Positions 1-11,511 of a DNA stretch of 64,000 bases are shown piece after piece. The DNA is taken from assembly GCA_958298945.1 (NCBI GenBank), contig OY282606.1, forward strand, positions 45,273,920 through 45,337,919, in the 5' to 3' direction. Both the position numbers and the translations under genes were made by a program. A model generated the notes under the pieces. That model was not told the origin of the DNA, did not search any database, and worked only from the letters and a program-made list of their open reading frames with translations. The first letter of the stretch is position 1; each line of letters opens with the position of its first letter. The stretch is from Atherix ibis. Its lineage: Eukaryota; Arthropoda; Insecta; Diptera; Athericidae.

Positions 1-746
1 TTATGGATTTTTTTTTTGTATGTGAGCAAGATTATATTTATGGCTGTGTGATGTTCTACAAAATTAGGCTACTCCAAAAAATGAATGAAAATGGCATTTG
101 TTCCAAAAAAGTGTAATTCTGCAAATACTACAAAAAGTAGTGGAAATAAATATCTACAGCAGTATTATTTGATTTAATGATAATTCCAACAAGGCTCGGT
201 CGAAAAGTCTTCGACTTGACAACAAAAAACTGTGATCATTATTTTCCAACCATTTTATTTCTGAACGTATTCTCTATTTAAATAAAATTGCAACAAGAAT
301 GTAAGTGAAGTGAGCATTTTAACGCAGTTAATAAGGACATTTTCTTAACTTCGTTAAAATGCTTACTTCACTTATATTACCTATAATCTCTGTATCTATC
401 TAAAATAATTTTATCGGGTACAGGTAGAAGTCAGAAGGTCTTAAAATCAATGACACCTAATATATGTCTAAGCAAACCTGATAATTGGCTTTAATTAAAG
501 CAAGGGTTTAAAGAGATTGGTTAATATTTTATTTATTCACGTATTATCAACTTAAATCGATACATTTATTCTAGAAATATTTTGAGGACATTATCTTCTC
601 TCTATGGTCGCTTTTCTCACGTTCTACAGTTAACAAATGCTGTACCCATTTTTAGCCATCTAACAAACTTTCACTGTTCTAATATCTAACACCAATTAAG
701 AAACTTTATCTGATCTTATAGATCCAGTTCAATATTAGGTTGAAAA
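1..746. other. AT-rich spacer, no gene recognised
   Basis: No coding region could be supported. The only structure seen is the hairpin at 301-375, listed separately. Confidence 0.6.
301..375. repeat. Imperfect inverted repeat (hairpin)
   Basis: The arms are about 301-332 and 343-375, roughly 31 bp each with a few mismatches, around a short loop. One arm begins GTAAGTGAAGTGAGC and the other ends GCTTACTTCACTTAT. It sits in AT-rich spacer with no gene beside it. It may be a relic of a small inverted-repeat transposon; a function is not supported. Confidence 0.7.
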
Positions 747-748
747 TA

Positions 749-1568
749 CGAGGTCTGTGCAAAAAGTATCGCGAATTTTCTGTGTTTTCAAAAATTATTT
801 ATTTATTCATGAATATCTATTTTGTCCCCTTCAAAGTTATCCCCACCAGATATTATACACTTGTGCCAACGTTTTTTCCGATCCTCGAAGCACTTCAAAA
901 AATCATTTTTTGTGATCTTGTTCACCTCCTTTTTCGATGCCGCCTTTATCTCCTCAATTGTAGCGTAGCGTTGTCGTTTCACAAGAAAAAGTCACAGGGG
1001 ACCAGACCTGGAGAATACGGTGGCTGCGACATTATAAGTATGTTGTTTTTGGCCAAAAATGGCAAAAGCCAATTTTTGTTCTTCCACAAATACGGGCATT
1101 TCTGGCTGTTGCTTCACGCAACTTGCGCATAACTTGCAGGTAATAATCCTTAAAACTGTAAGCAAAACAACCACATTCGACTGAACTTGACGCGCTTTTT
1201 TCGGTCTTGGCTCGTGCGGCAGCTTCCATTGCGATGATTGAGCTTTGGTTTCCACGTCATAACCATAAACTCATGATTCGTCACCAGTTATGACCATCTG
1301 GAGCAATTTCGGTCGTCGCGGACAGAGTCAGCTCCTTAGCAATATTAATGCGATGCTGTTTTTGGTCGAAATTGAGCAGAAATCAAAGATGAGCCAAAAC
1401 ACGTGCAAGCAAAGCAGCTGTAAAAAATTAACTGAACATTCAAAATGGCCGAACTTGTCGGCATAAGTGGGAGATATGAGTACCAACATAACGCCACAAA
1501 AAATCGAAAATCGGAAATACGTCACCCGCAGAAATTCAAAATGCGCGATACTTTTTGAACAGACCTCG
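749..1568 (-). mobile_element. Family A mariner, copy A1, internally deleted
   Basis: Terminal inverted repeats beginning CGAGGTCTGT lie at both ends, each flanked by a TA dinucleotide (747-748 and 1569-1570), the normal mariner target duplication. The minus-strand coding remnants resemble the GVQW3/FLJ37770-like group of mariner transposases (QSSQWKLPHEPRPKKA region). The copy is only 820 bp. The N-terminal DNA-binding part is missing, with a junction also seen in the copies at 34.8 and 63.4 kb. The HDN motif with the second catalytic aspartate is missing too, with a junction shared with the copy at 4.6 kb. It cannot encode an active transposase, but its ends could still have been mobilised in trans. 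Confidence 0.85.
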
Positions 1569-1710
1569 TAAAGCAACAGTTTATTCGTAAAATCTTACTA
1601 AATCTTTATAAAATTGAAAAATTCAATTAAGTGCCGATTCTCAATAATCTCTTTAAAAAAAAATCACTAAATACATCCGATAAAGTTTCTTGTTGAATAC
1701 AAATCTATTA

Positions 1711-1859
1711 AATAAACAATTTTTAAGTGACACATCTTTTTTTGGCAGCAGTAGTACCCTAACAAAAAAATTGCATATCGATAACAGCGCTAACTATATG
1801 TTAGGCCGAGAATTTTTTGGACCACCATCGTAATTCCAATAAAATATTTGCCGATATTT
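1711..1859. repeat. 150-bp direct repeat, left copy
   Basis: This is nearly identical to 2154-2303; both contain GGCAGCAGTAGTA and end in GCCGATATTT. The pair flanks a LINE B fragment. The repeat does not occur elsewhere in the window as far as I can see. Confidence 0.85.
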
Positions 1860-2153
1860 GGCGCCAATTTCTTACAGTTCGATACTCCCAATATGATGAC
1901 TAACGGCATTGCTCCACCGAAGACAGGAATTATTATAACCGTTTATCCTTATATAGAGGGCCAAAAATTCTTCACCCAAGTGTCCAAAAAAGATAAGAGG
2001 ACTGACAAGACTAGGGTCTTATACAGCAATAGCTCCGATGTCATGGTCAGAATTTTCGAGCGCAATAATTTAGACGGTCTAAAGCGGTCTCAGTTGGCTG
2101 GTAGCGACTTGATCCCAAATAGGAAAATTAATTAAACTTTTTGAAGCTTTTGA
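1860..2153 (-). pseudogene. LINE B C-terminal fragment between direct repeats
   Basis: On the minus strand the reading FSYLGS is followed by a degraded version of the C-terminal region of the retrotransposon called LINE B here, which is also present near 10.9, 40.3 and 62.6 kb. Several stops break it. Only about 290 bp remain, bounded exactly by the two copies of the 150-bp direct repeat. It is a dead fragment of a reverse-transcriptase polyprotein, not a host gene. Confidence 0.6.
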
Positions 2154-2303
2154 AATAAACAATTTTAAAGTTAACAAATCTTTTTTTGGCAGCAGTAGTA
2201 CTCTAACAAAAAAATTGCATATTGATAACAGCGCTAACTATATGTTAGGCCGAGAATTTTTTGGACCACCATCGTAATTCCAATAAAATATTTGCCGATA
2301 TTT
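2154..2303. repeat. 150-bp direct repeat, right copy
   Basis: This is the second copy of 1711-1859, offset by about 443 bp, with a handful of substitutions. The arrangement is repeat, LINE B fragment, repeat: either a partial tandem duplication or an unusually long target duplication. Confidence 0.85.
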
Positions 2304-4581
2304 ATTTCCATTCTTATATAATTAAAAATTTAGTAATTAAAATACTATCCGGATATTCTATTAATAATAGTTAGTCTTTGGAAAAGTTATTTCCAGATAA
2401 GACTTTTCGTAACTACTGCATATAAAAAAAACCTTTAGAAAATACAATCAATAAAATCGAAATATTTTTAATATTGCAGTTAATGTTACTACTCTTTAGA
2501 TGATCAAAATTACACTTTTATCACAATAAATAAAATTATTGTAATGCCGCGAACATATGGCTTAGTGACCCATTTAACAAGTTTTTGTTCCTTGATCATA
2601 AGACTTTTAAAAAAAATTATTCTAAATCAATATTACCTCGTCTATAATCCTTCAAGAAAATATTAGTTCTTCAAGCTTTTTCCAGCGTCTATAATCACAG
2701 TATAATTTTACTTATGTGTTTCTTTTTAAATAATATTTATAGATTTTTTAAAAATAATTTTTTAGCTTCACTTGGAATATTTCCAAGTGGAGCTAAAAAA
2801 AATATTCTTTTCTGGGTTACGATTCTCTACAAAAAATATTTACAATTTCAGATATGTAAATTCATATTTCAACACTTCCCTTTTTTTAAATTTTTTAAGT
2901 TAATTTCTTGACTTAAGCATTGTGTATTTTCCTGAGAAACTAAATTTAGCCAGTTTTGATGGAATTGTGCAGCCAATATTTTTATATAAACACTTATTGC
3001 GGAAATATTGTTGGAAAAATCATTCAGTGTGAATATTAATGTAGCTCAATTGAAAGTGTGCTTATTGAGGTTGAAAATGTGTAAAACAGTTATCAGATGG
3101 CTGTCAGCTAGCATTACTGTCACTATCCTTTTAATGGCAGACGACCGATTGCTTTAAATAAAGACATTAAATACTAAGGCCTTGAGTGTCGAAGCGTTGA
3201 AACCATCAACAGTAAACATAATGAGTGGCTTATTTAATCGTCGAATAAAAACAAAATGTGCTATATAATTGAAGAAAGTCCTTGTATTTGGAAATGATTC
3301 TATATGAATGAAAAGATTCGAGATGAAATCTATATAAATGCAGATGAGTATCTGCTCTATCTTAAACTAAGAAGGAAGTTTTTTTATTAAATCTTTAATT
3401 TTTCTATTTCACATTCTTCCGATAGTAGTCACACATTAAAGGTGAAAATAAACTTTTATATAATCCTTAAATGACATCTTTAATCTTTTAGATCATAAAA
3501 GCAAAATTAGTTCAATTATCAGCTTAATGTATTATTGCAAAATCAATTTTTATCCAATTTCTATCTGAAACTATGGAAGAGAGGACAAATAATAGTCCAT
3601 GAAATTAATAGGCACTTGAATAAATATTTACAACCTAATTTAATAAGAAAAGACGTGATTATAATTTGATGAGATAAGTTTTTTTTTTTGGCCGTAAAGA
3701 CAAGTCAAGACCCAATTACGGGCAACCTCCGGTAATCATGACTCCTATTATAATAATGTGGTTCACAAGAAATTGATTTTGATCCTAGTTTTTTGATAAA
3801 TATTCCAAGTTTGATTATGTCCCAGTAAACCGGATGTTGATGGTAAAAAGGAACGTATACGTAATTATTGTCAGGCCGCAAAAATGTAATCAAATTGAAG
3901 CTTATTGAAAGATTTTACATTCGCAAAACGTGAATCTAAGTTAATATAAAATCATTTTTTTTATTGTAAAATTATTCAATAATTAAATAAATCTGATTGC
4001 AGATATTCAACTATTGCGGCTTACGAGTAACTTTCGGATTATTTGTAGTTAACTTTGGTAAAAAGTTTTGTATTAATTGTGATTTGTTTGTTGAGTTGTG
4101 AATTTTTCTTTTGAATATTAATAAAAATAAAATATAAAGTAATTAGCTTGATTTCTATTCTATTCGTTTGATAGCTGAAAAATATTCAAAAATTCTATTT
4201 TCTAGCAAATATATTTCATTTTATTTATGAGAATATTAAAATAACACATTCCTTCGAGACCTAAATTTAGGGGACTTATTCGATAATTCCGTAAATTTAT
4301 AAAAATTGTTTTTAAATAAATAAAAACAAATCATACTAAACTTATTCTGCGCGTAAGCTCAATAATCCTGACCATTAACATTATCGGTGACCTTTTTAAA
4401 ACTAAACAATCAATGAGATAAAAACTAAATTAAAAATTTTATTTTAAAATATATTCTGATCTTTACGAAAATATTTTTAAAAGGAAGACTAGCTATCGGC
4501 TATATTTAATTAATGAAATTTGTATGATTTTGTATAAAGAATTGTTGTTATTTTTACAAGCCACGCGGAATCAAGTAGCTC
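2304..4581. other. AT-rich spacer, no gene recognised
   Basis: Apart from the hairpin at 2757-2798 I see no feature. A 62-codon minus-strand frame near 3705-3893 resembles nothing I know and is not reported as a gene. Confidence 0.55.
2757..2798. repeat. Short hairpin
   Basis: The sequence TTAGCTTCACTTGGA is followed after a few bases by TCCAAGTGGAGCTAA, giving a stem of about 19 bp with one mismatch. There is no gene next to it. It is probably a repeat relic. Confidence 0.7.
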
Positions 4582-4583
4582 TA

Positions 4584-5734
4584 CGAGGTCTGTTGAAAAA
4601 GTATCGCGAATTTTGTGTTCTTTTCATAGATTATTTATTTATTGATGAATATCTATTTTGTCCCCTTCAAAGTATGCCCCACCAGATATTATACACTTGT
4701 GCCAACGTTTTTTCCAATCCTCGAAGCACTTCAAAAAATCATTTTTTGTGATCTTGTTCAGCTCCTCCTTCGATGCCGTCTTTATCTCCTTAATCATAGT
4801 GTAGCGTCGTCATTTCATGGGGCTCTTCAGTTTCAGGAACAAGAAAAAGTCACATGGGGCCCGATCTGGGGAATTATGAGTGCGTTGTTTTGGTTAAAAA
4901 TGGCAAAAGCCAATTTTTGTTCTTCCAAAAATCCGGGCGTTTCTGGCGGATTGCTTTGCGCAACTTACGCATAACTTGCAGGTAATATTCCTTATTGACC
5001 GTTCTACCCTGCGGCAAGAACTGATGATACCACGCCCCTGCAATATAAGAAAACTGTAAGCAAAACCTTCACATTCGACCGAACGCTTTTTTCGGTCTTG
5101 GCTCGTGCGGCAGCTTCCATTGGGATGATTGAGCTTTGGTTTCCACGTCACAACCATAAACCCAAGATTCGTCACCAGTTATGACCCTCTGGAGCAAATT
5201 TGGGTCGTCGCGGACAGAGTCCAACAGCTCCTTAGCAATGTTAATGCGACGCTGCTTTTGGTCGAAATCACCTCAACAACTTCTCTTACGGTGATTCGAC
5301 GATTGGCCAATACTATTTTCTTCACTTCATCAATGTTTTTGTCTGTTGTTGACGTGCTTGGGCGTCCGACACGCTTTTCGTCGTTCACATCTTCTCGGCT
5401 CTCTGAGAACATTTTGTACCACCGATAAACGTTGCTTCGGTCCAAGGTAGGTTCACCATATGCCATAGTCAACATTCGGAATGCGTCCGCGCAATTAATT
5501 TTGTTTTCTACACAAAATTTCATACAGATTCTTTGATCCATTTTTTGGAATCGGCAAAAATCGAAGACGAGCCAAAACACGTGCAAGCAAAGCAGCTGTC
5601 AAAAATTAACTGAACATGCAAAATGGCCGAACTTGTCGGCATAAGTGAGAGACATGAGTACCAACATAACGCTCTAAAAAAATCGAAAATCGAATATACG
5701 TAACTCGCGGATTCACTTTTTCGAACAGACCTAG
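4584..5734 (-). mobile_element. Family A mariner, copy A2, longest copy
   Basis: The left end begins CGAGGTCTGTTGAAAAAG after TA (4582-4583). The right end is the inverted repeat with one change (CCTAG instead of CCTCG) followed by TA. At 1151 bp it is the longest family A copy, and the only one retaining the N-terminal half of the transposase in coding orientation. It still lacks the segment joining the DNA-binding part to the catalytic domain and the segment with the second catalytic aspartate, so it is defective. Its 5' untranslated region matches the copy at 63.4 kb. Confidence 0.87.
5179..5541 (-). pseudogene. Mariner transposase N-terminal half (copy A2)
   Basis: The frame starts MDQRICMKFC and runs through the paired helix-turn-helix region typical of GVQW3/FLJ37770-like mariner transposases, including the linker GRPSTSTTDKNIDEVKK. 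It then jumps, through an internal deletion after REVVEV, into sequence that normally lies just before the catalytic domain, and runs out of frame. The start was placed at the ATG for MDQ because this is the family start; translation further upstream is untranslated leader. The role in a living copy would be binding the terminal repeats and cutting DNA in the nucleus. Here it cannot be functional. Confidence 0.75.
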
Positions 5735-6010
5735 TAAGTGTCCCAATTTTATTACGTATTATAACGATGAAAAAAATATTGCGTAATATTTATAACGATG
5801 AAATTTTAAATACTAAAGATTCAGATGACTATCGTTTAGATTTGAAGCAACAAAAAATATTGTCTACCTTCAAGATTTGACATAATATACTTACTAAGGT
5901 GTAGATACCTATAAAATCAGTTAAAATTATGCAAAATACAAATTCTCAACTTTTACTCTCTGTTTAATTATTAAAAATACTTCCATTTAATTAGTAACAT
6001 TTGTATTCAA

Positions 6011-6016
6011 TTTATT
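6011..6016 (-). promoter_or_regulatory. Poly(A) signal AATAAA
   Basis: AATAAA reads on the minus strand about 19 nt after the TAA stop of the DUF1091-like gene. It is a plausible cleavage signal and supports a very short 3' untranslated region. Confidence 0.5.
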
Positions 6017-6034
6017 AGTTCAAGTTCTGTACAT

Positions 6035-6646
6035 TTATTCCATTGTGCCCTTCAGTATAACTGTTGAGATGTTATTTCCCTTTCGATTATTTTGAAATAT
6101 AATGTACAATGTAAATTTATCAGCTTTATAAAGTATTGGCATTTGATCTGGAAGCTTAAATTCTTTGATAATATAGTAATTAGACTTTACCGGACATTTT
6201 GCAGTCATATTTGTATATTTATTGACAATCATTTTAATTATCATGCTTATAAAACTGTTCGAATTATGTGATGCCAAATTGCATATATTAAACCTTTCCA
6301 TGTACCCTGTTGAAGTTTTTCCACTTTCCGTATAATCCATTATTAATTTTAAATAAAACTCTTTAAGATTAGTATGCAAATGAAAATTGGCACTTATCGA
6401 ATTATTATTTTGAACAATGAAAGATGTCTCCACTATATTGGCTTCATACGTAACATGGACGTCATTTATTGAAAATTTGCGAAAAATAGATGAAAACTGA
6501 AAATTATAAAAAAGTTCAGAACTATTGTCAGAAGAAATTGTTCCAAATTAAATAAATAAATTAATATTATTTACATTAGGTTGATAACATGATATAATAG
6601 TAATATTTAGAAAAAAATACATTACAAAAACAGTCCACTTAATCAT
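6035..6646 (-). CDS. Secreted DUF1091-like protein, two exons
   Basis: Exon 1 is 6575-6646 (24 codons) and exon 2 is 6035-6496, joined in phase 0 across a 78-nt intron; the product is 177 residues. Exon 1 encodes a hydrophobic signal peptide (MIKWTVFVMYFFLNITIISC). Exon 2 has the pattern I associate with insect DUF1091 proteins: an extended N-terminal part (residues 30-80), a Cys at 96, CP at 125-126, then strands ending in VILKGTME. The length also fits the family (about 170-190). These small secreted proteins are thought to be lipid-binding-like; some relatives act in chemosensation, but no ligand can be inferred here. The start was chosen because the next upstream sequence is a short leader with a TATA-like element. 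No stop or frameshift interrupts it. It is the only likely host gene seen in the window. Confidence 0.72.
6497..6574 (-). other. Intron of the DUF1091-like gene
   Basis: The 78-nt interval begins GTAAAT and ends with a T-rich tract and TTTTCAG on the minus strand. The flanking exon frames match in phase 0. The size is typical of compact arthropod introns. Confidence 0.7.
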
Positions 6647-6671
6647 CACTTATTTTATAAAAGTCAATTTT

Positions 6672-6703
6672 CAACTGTCCAAAAAATGTGCACTTCTATA
6701 TAT
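6672..6703 (-). promoter_or_regulatory. Candidate core promoter of the DUF1091-like gene
   Basis: On the minus strand a TATATA box (near 6697-6703) is followed about 26 nt later by ACAGTT, close to the arthropod initiator. This would put transcription start about 30 nt before the ATG. It is weak evidence in AT-rich DNA. Confidence 0.4.
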
Positions 6704-9670
6704 CAATTACTAGTTAGTAATAATTTTTATATATCCAGAAAATAATTACATTTTAAATTATATGCATAAAAAATATATTTTGGAAATAATTGAAATCATA
6801 CAAACAGAAAATTACACTTTATCGAATTTAACTGATCTAGAAAACAATGGTACTTTTTGGTTTTGGTAATTATCTAAATATTTTATTTTATTGAGTATTT
6901 GAATATATTATAAAAGCTCAGATTTAATATGTACCTCATAATTAGCAAAATACAATAATACCGGAAAATTTTAAACGAGCTTTTTTACTAAAACTAATAA
7001 TTTTTAGTCTGAATCATCATAACAAATACTATTTTTTTTTCAACTATAATAAATAATTGTAGCCCAAAAATATTTTACCACCCTCAATAAATTCATATCT
7101 TATTATGAAGTTCAAAGAAGTTTTAATTATTATTGTAAGGTAAATAATTCCATGTTATAATAGTAGAGGTCCCTAATGTTTTTTGAAAGATTTTTTAATT
7201 CTTTAAATTGAAAAAAATACTTTTATTTTTAATTGCGTTTTAAATTTAATGCTTCCATTCTTATTTAGACGGTCCAAAAATTTAGATTTTCCAATATAAC
7301 CTGTACGTGCTGACTGATGCCGTTGCTCTAGCGAACACAGAACCTGCCAAATATTTTGCTTTAATGAATGACGATACTGGAGACTTTGTAATTACTCCTC
7401 TTTCAACCTCAGCCTAGACTTCATTATTGAAATCATCCATCTTCATGCTAGAGACTAAATATTCATTAAAATATTCTTTCGTCTAAAATTATGATGATTC
7501 TTACTGAAGACACAATTTTTAGAAGAACATATGAGAACAAGCAAGAATAAGGTGATATTCAGTAGTAGATTTAACAGTAGACTGTCAAAGGCCAAGCAAA
7601 GATTTTTTCCCTCCATACTGCTGTTTATTATTATTTTTAATCCTCCATAAGAGAAATATTTTTTTTATTCAAAGTTATAGATGCCTCTCTGAGTATTAGT
7701 AGAGTTTAAATTTAAAACCGACGCTGCCACCATCCCAATGTCTTCTTTACTAGCTCAGGTGAAGGCATCTTGAAGATTTTTCAAAAAGCCAAATTCGAGT
7801 TGAATTAATGAGAAATATAACTGTCGTGCTAACTTTAGAGTATAAGTCCCTAATATCTCCATTACCAAGCTGCGTATAATATATGAAAATGCGTTTCTTT
7901 GCCGGAGATCATATTGAATGACTTTAAGAGTAAATGGACTTCTTCTATTTTACTTCATATTTTCTTTATGATTACCCTAGTTGGTCTAACTGGTTCAATT
8001 AAGATAACGAACTCTATTCATTATCTAAATCGTAAGTCCCAAGATCAACGAAATGATGACGACCTCATTTGACCAAAAATCAGATACTCCAAACAACGTG
8101 AATATTGATAATTTTTTTCATAAACAAATATAAAAATATTCTTCAAGGCTAATCAAATCTAACTATTTGCAGTTATAATAATTCTTTTTCTCCTATTTCA
8201 TACATTTTTAAGATTTTTCGAAAAAAAATTAAGGAAATTTTAAGACTTATATAGATAAATATTTTTATAATTAATGGATGAAATTTATTAAAGCAGATTT
8301 TTTTCGGAAATTAACATTAGTTCAAAAGGATTAAAAATGCAAAATTATACTCAAGATTTATGCAAAAATGTATTAAACCATTACCTAGACTATTTTCAAT
8401 TTGTATTTAAAAAACGAATACAATGACCTCATATCTATTTAATCTCTAAAAGTAATTGTTAACGTCTTTTATTTGAAGCTTTTCCTAATTGAAGGAAAAA
8501 CTACAGAACAATGTTTTTTTTTAACAAACGTAGAAATAAAAAGTTTTACACTTTGTATTCGCATTTTTTTTCATTAAAAATAAAGTTGTAGTCTACTAAA
8601 AATTCTGCAATATTTAATACCCTAATTTCTATAAATTATTCAATAAAAGTAAACCATTTTTATCATTTGAGACATAATTTATTTGATTAATAATAGAATG
8701 AACTTTATTTTTAAAAAAAATCTTGATTTTAAATAATAAATCCCAATCAACAAAATTTTAATAAAAAACAAAATAATTAAAGTGATGATAAATCCATCTT
8801 AAATTATACGGAATAGATTTTTTGCAGCATAACATAAATATAGCAACTTTTAAGGATTTATGATTATACATAAAATCTTTCTAATAAAAATCGATTAATC
8901 TGATATATCTCGACTTCTAAGTATAAATATCTTGACCTACATTCGCACATCTTATTTATGTACTTTATTCGATATATACTACTCATATTGTAAGTATGGT
9001 TAAGTAGGAACAGGATATCAGGATATGTATTTTAATTGATTTTGCTTGAATTTTTGTTATAAATAAATATCCTTACAACGGCTTGAGAAAAAACCATAAA
9101 TGGTATACAGACCAAATTTCAAAATATTACGGGCACAGTATACCTCCGGTATTTTTGAAGAAAAACTATTCAAAATCGATATCCAATCCATGTTTGATTA
9201 AACACAATCAATTGCCATTAAATAAATACCCATCAGTATAAGAAATTGCAAGTTCAGGTGTTCAAAATTAACACGATTAGTACTATAAACATGAAAGGAT
9301 ATTAACACTTTACTGATCAATAAATTTTCTGAAAGCTAATAACCGAAAATTGAAAATCTAAATTGAAATTATAAAAAGTACGAACGTGTGTGAATAATCG
9401 CATAAATTTTCTTTATTCAAGACCAGAAAATAAGTTTGTGTTAAGTGAAATAATAAATAATATAAATAACAATAAGGTTAATAATATTATACCAAGTAGA
9501 GCCATTTATCAAAGTATCAAATGTTCAATCGTTAGCTGAGAGGAGAAATCTTCAAAACAACTTTCTACTTAATTAAGCTTAAATAAACTTATAGTAATTT
9601 GAAATATATTTTTTAAGATTTAATAATAAATGCACAAATAAATTTTAAATATTTCTATTTAACTAAGAAA
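6704..9670. other. AT-rich spacer, no gene recognised
   Basis: Three kilobases with no supported coding region. Somewhat less AT-rich patches at 7260-7430 and 7680-8090 may be old decayed coding or repeat sequence, but I could not identify them. Confidence 0.5.
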
Positions 9671-9730
9671 GAGAATCGTTCGGTTTTTTTAACTTGGTGC
9701 TGGAAAAATTGATCCGTGACTCAGGTTTAA

Positions 9731-9872
9731 GCATGACATTTTTCGCTGCCAATTTAAACTTGATGAAGACCTCTCGCAAGGCTAGACAGACAAAATGATT
9801 GCAAATCAATCCAACCAGCTATACGAGAGGTCTTCATCAAGATTAAGTCGGCGGCGAAAAAACTTAGCCTGA
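9731..9872. repeat. Inverted duplication inside LINE B
   Basis: An 18-bp perfect inverted repeat (9759-9776 and 9824-9841; core GATGAAGACCTCTCG) has weaker similarity continuing about 30 bp outward. Read on the minus strand the left arm encodes EVFIKFKLAAKN, close to EVFIKIKSAAKK encoded on the plus strand by the right arm. The arms are therefore two copies of the same reverse-transcriptase segment in opposite orientations. Confidence 0.75.
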
Positions 9873-9956
9873 TCATAAATGAAGATAAAACAGAATACAT
9901 GGTGACAGCGTTGGCATTGAAAGCAAGATTAATAAGCACTTCCCGCATACAGGTAG

Positions 9957-10852
9957 TATGGGGTTTTCCAAAAAGAGTGATATGATTTCTTTAAAAAAAA
10001 AACACGCTAATTGTTTAGGAAATTCAAATATTTTTATTTAATATGAAGTACAATCGATACAATTAAGTTCTGAATAAAATTTTATTCTAATGGCATCCAC
10101 GATTTCTTTTGCAGGAACGAATTCGATGAACCTAATTTTCGAGCACTTTTTCCACTAAATCAAGTCGTATATCATGAATAACACGTTCAATATTGACTTC
10201 TAAAGCTTGAAGAGAGTCTGGTTTATTTCTAAAGACCAATAACTTCAAATAACCCCACAAGAAATAGTCTAATGGTGTTAAATCACAACTTCTTGAGGCC
10301 ATTCAATGTCACAATTTCTTGAAATAATCGAATCTCCAAACTTTTCTCGCAATAATTCGGTTGTTGTACGTGCTGTGTGGTACGTAGCCCCGTCTTATTA
10401 GAACCAGATGCTGTCAAGATCAACTTCTTCCAATTTCGGCCATAAAAAGTTAGTTATCATAGATCTATACCGCTCTCCATTGACAGTAACTGTGTTACCA
10501 GCTTCATTTCGAAAGAAGTACGGACCGATGATCCCACCAGACCAAAAACCACACCAAACTGTCAATTTAGGTGAATGAAATGGGTGTTCATGAATAATTT
10601 GTGGATTTTCTTCGCACCAGAATCGACAGTTTTGTTTATTTACTGCACCACTCAGATGAAAGTGAGCGCACGAAAAGTTGCAATTGGAGAACGATTATTG
10701 AATTATTTGTAAACGTTATTCTTATGTATATCTTTTCATGATAAAATTGTAAACATTACTGAATACAATAAAAAAATTTACAGATCATGACATATTACAA
10801 ATGGCCGAAACGTCACTTAGATATCATATTACTCTTATTGGAAAACCCTATA
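9957..10852 (-). mobile_element. Family D DNA transposon, copy D1 (non-autonomous)
   Basis: Ends are inverted repeats of the type GGGTTTTCCAATAAGAGT flanked by TA-rich sequence. The minus-strand remnants are a Tc1/mariner-superfamily transposase of the type with PPRSCDLTPLDYFLW near the third aspartate. Visible pieces include NKQNCRFW, GGIIGPYFFRNEAGNTVTVNG and DGATYHTA. The N-terminal half of the gene is missing. The two glutamines before the DGAT motif are replaced by two consecutive TAA stops, exactly as in the copy at 31.2-31.9 kb. A 1-bp deletion in the PPRS motif is private to this copy. It is nested in LINE B. Confidence 0.82.
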
Positions 10853-11019
10853 GAATAAAGCATTGACAGATTTAAATTATTTTCCTATTTGGGTTCAAAG
10901 ATCGCAGCCGATAATAACATGGAGGAAGAAATTCACTTGCGATTGCTGTTAGCTCACAGAGCCCACTTCAGTCAACTTAAAAAATTTCGCTCAAAAATGT
11001 TGACCATAATAGCGAAGCT

Positions 11020-11036
11020 ACTGTTGTACAAGACCC
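11020..11036 (+). repeat. Target-site duplication, left (17 bp)
   Basis: ACTGTTGTACAAGACCC is identical to 11512-11528. The two copies bracket the R1-like insertion. Confidence 0.9.
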
Positions 11037-11511
11037 TACAAGCAGGGTGGCTACAACCGGGTGAAAGAACAAAGTCGATTGCGGTTGTACTTTCGTGTCT
11101 TGGTAAACCCGTGTATCTGAGCTGGCTTAGCGGCGCCTAGGAATTTACAAACTTCCTTACCGTAGCTCAATAAGCGGAGTACAAACCGAGTTACTCTTAA
11201 AATCAAAATTGGTACTATGGGAGTCGGGGTGTCCCATGGTGTTGGAACATACTGTGCCCGACATTGGTGAGGCGCTTAGGCAGTCACGCAGTGGCTGTGA
11301 TTGACGGGTATAATCTGCGGATCGCAATAACATGCAATTATCTCGGGCGCTGTTACTGCTAATGACAGTAGAGGTTTAGGTAGTCCTCGCCACTAACAGT
11401 TGGAGTAGTCAGCTTGTAACTGATTACTGACTGTCTCGTGGTTTTATGTTTATTGGCGACTCGTGCTTTTATGTTGAAAGACAATTAAGTCACGTTAAAT
11501 AAAATATTATA
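11037..11511 (+). mobile_element. R1-like LINE 3' end, copy 1, nested in LINE B
   Basis: This 475-bp segment is the 3' end of the R1-like retrotransposon also found at 16.4-17.5 and 41.2-43.0 kb. The shared parts include CTGAGCTGGCTTAGCGG, the last codons of its second reading frame, and a 3' untranslated region with CAGCTTGTAACTGATTAC. It is strongly 5'-truncated, and perfect 17-bp target duplications on both sides prove insertion by target-primed reverse transcription. LINE B coding sequence resumes after it. Confidence 0.88.

Noticed and set aside
301..375. Transcription terminator hairpin
   Set aside because: There is no adjacent gene and the organism is eukaryotic, so intrinsic terminators do not apply.
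1711..2303. Direct repeats read as LTRs of a small retrotransposon
   Set aside because: They do not start with TG or end with CA, no primer-binding site or polypurine tract is seen, and the interior is a LINE B fragment.
3684..3888. Possible MITE (GGCCGTAAAGACA and TGTCAGGCCGC near the ends)
   Set aside because: The inverted match is short and imperfect, and no target duplication is visible.
3705..3893. A 62-codon minus-strand frame
   Set aside because: No recognisable motif, no splice or promoter context, and a length expected by chance.
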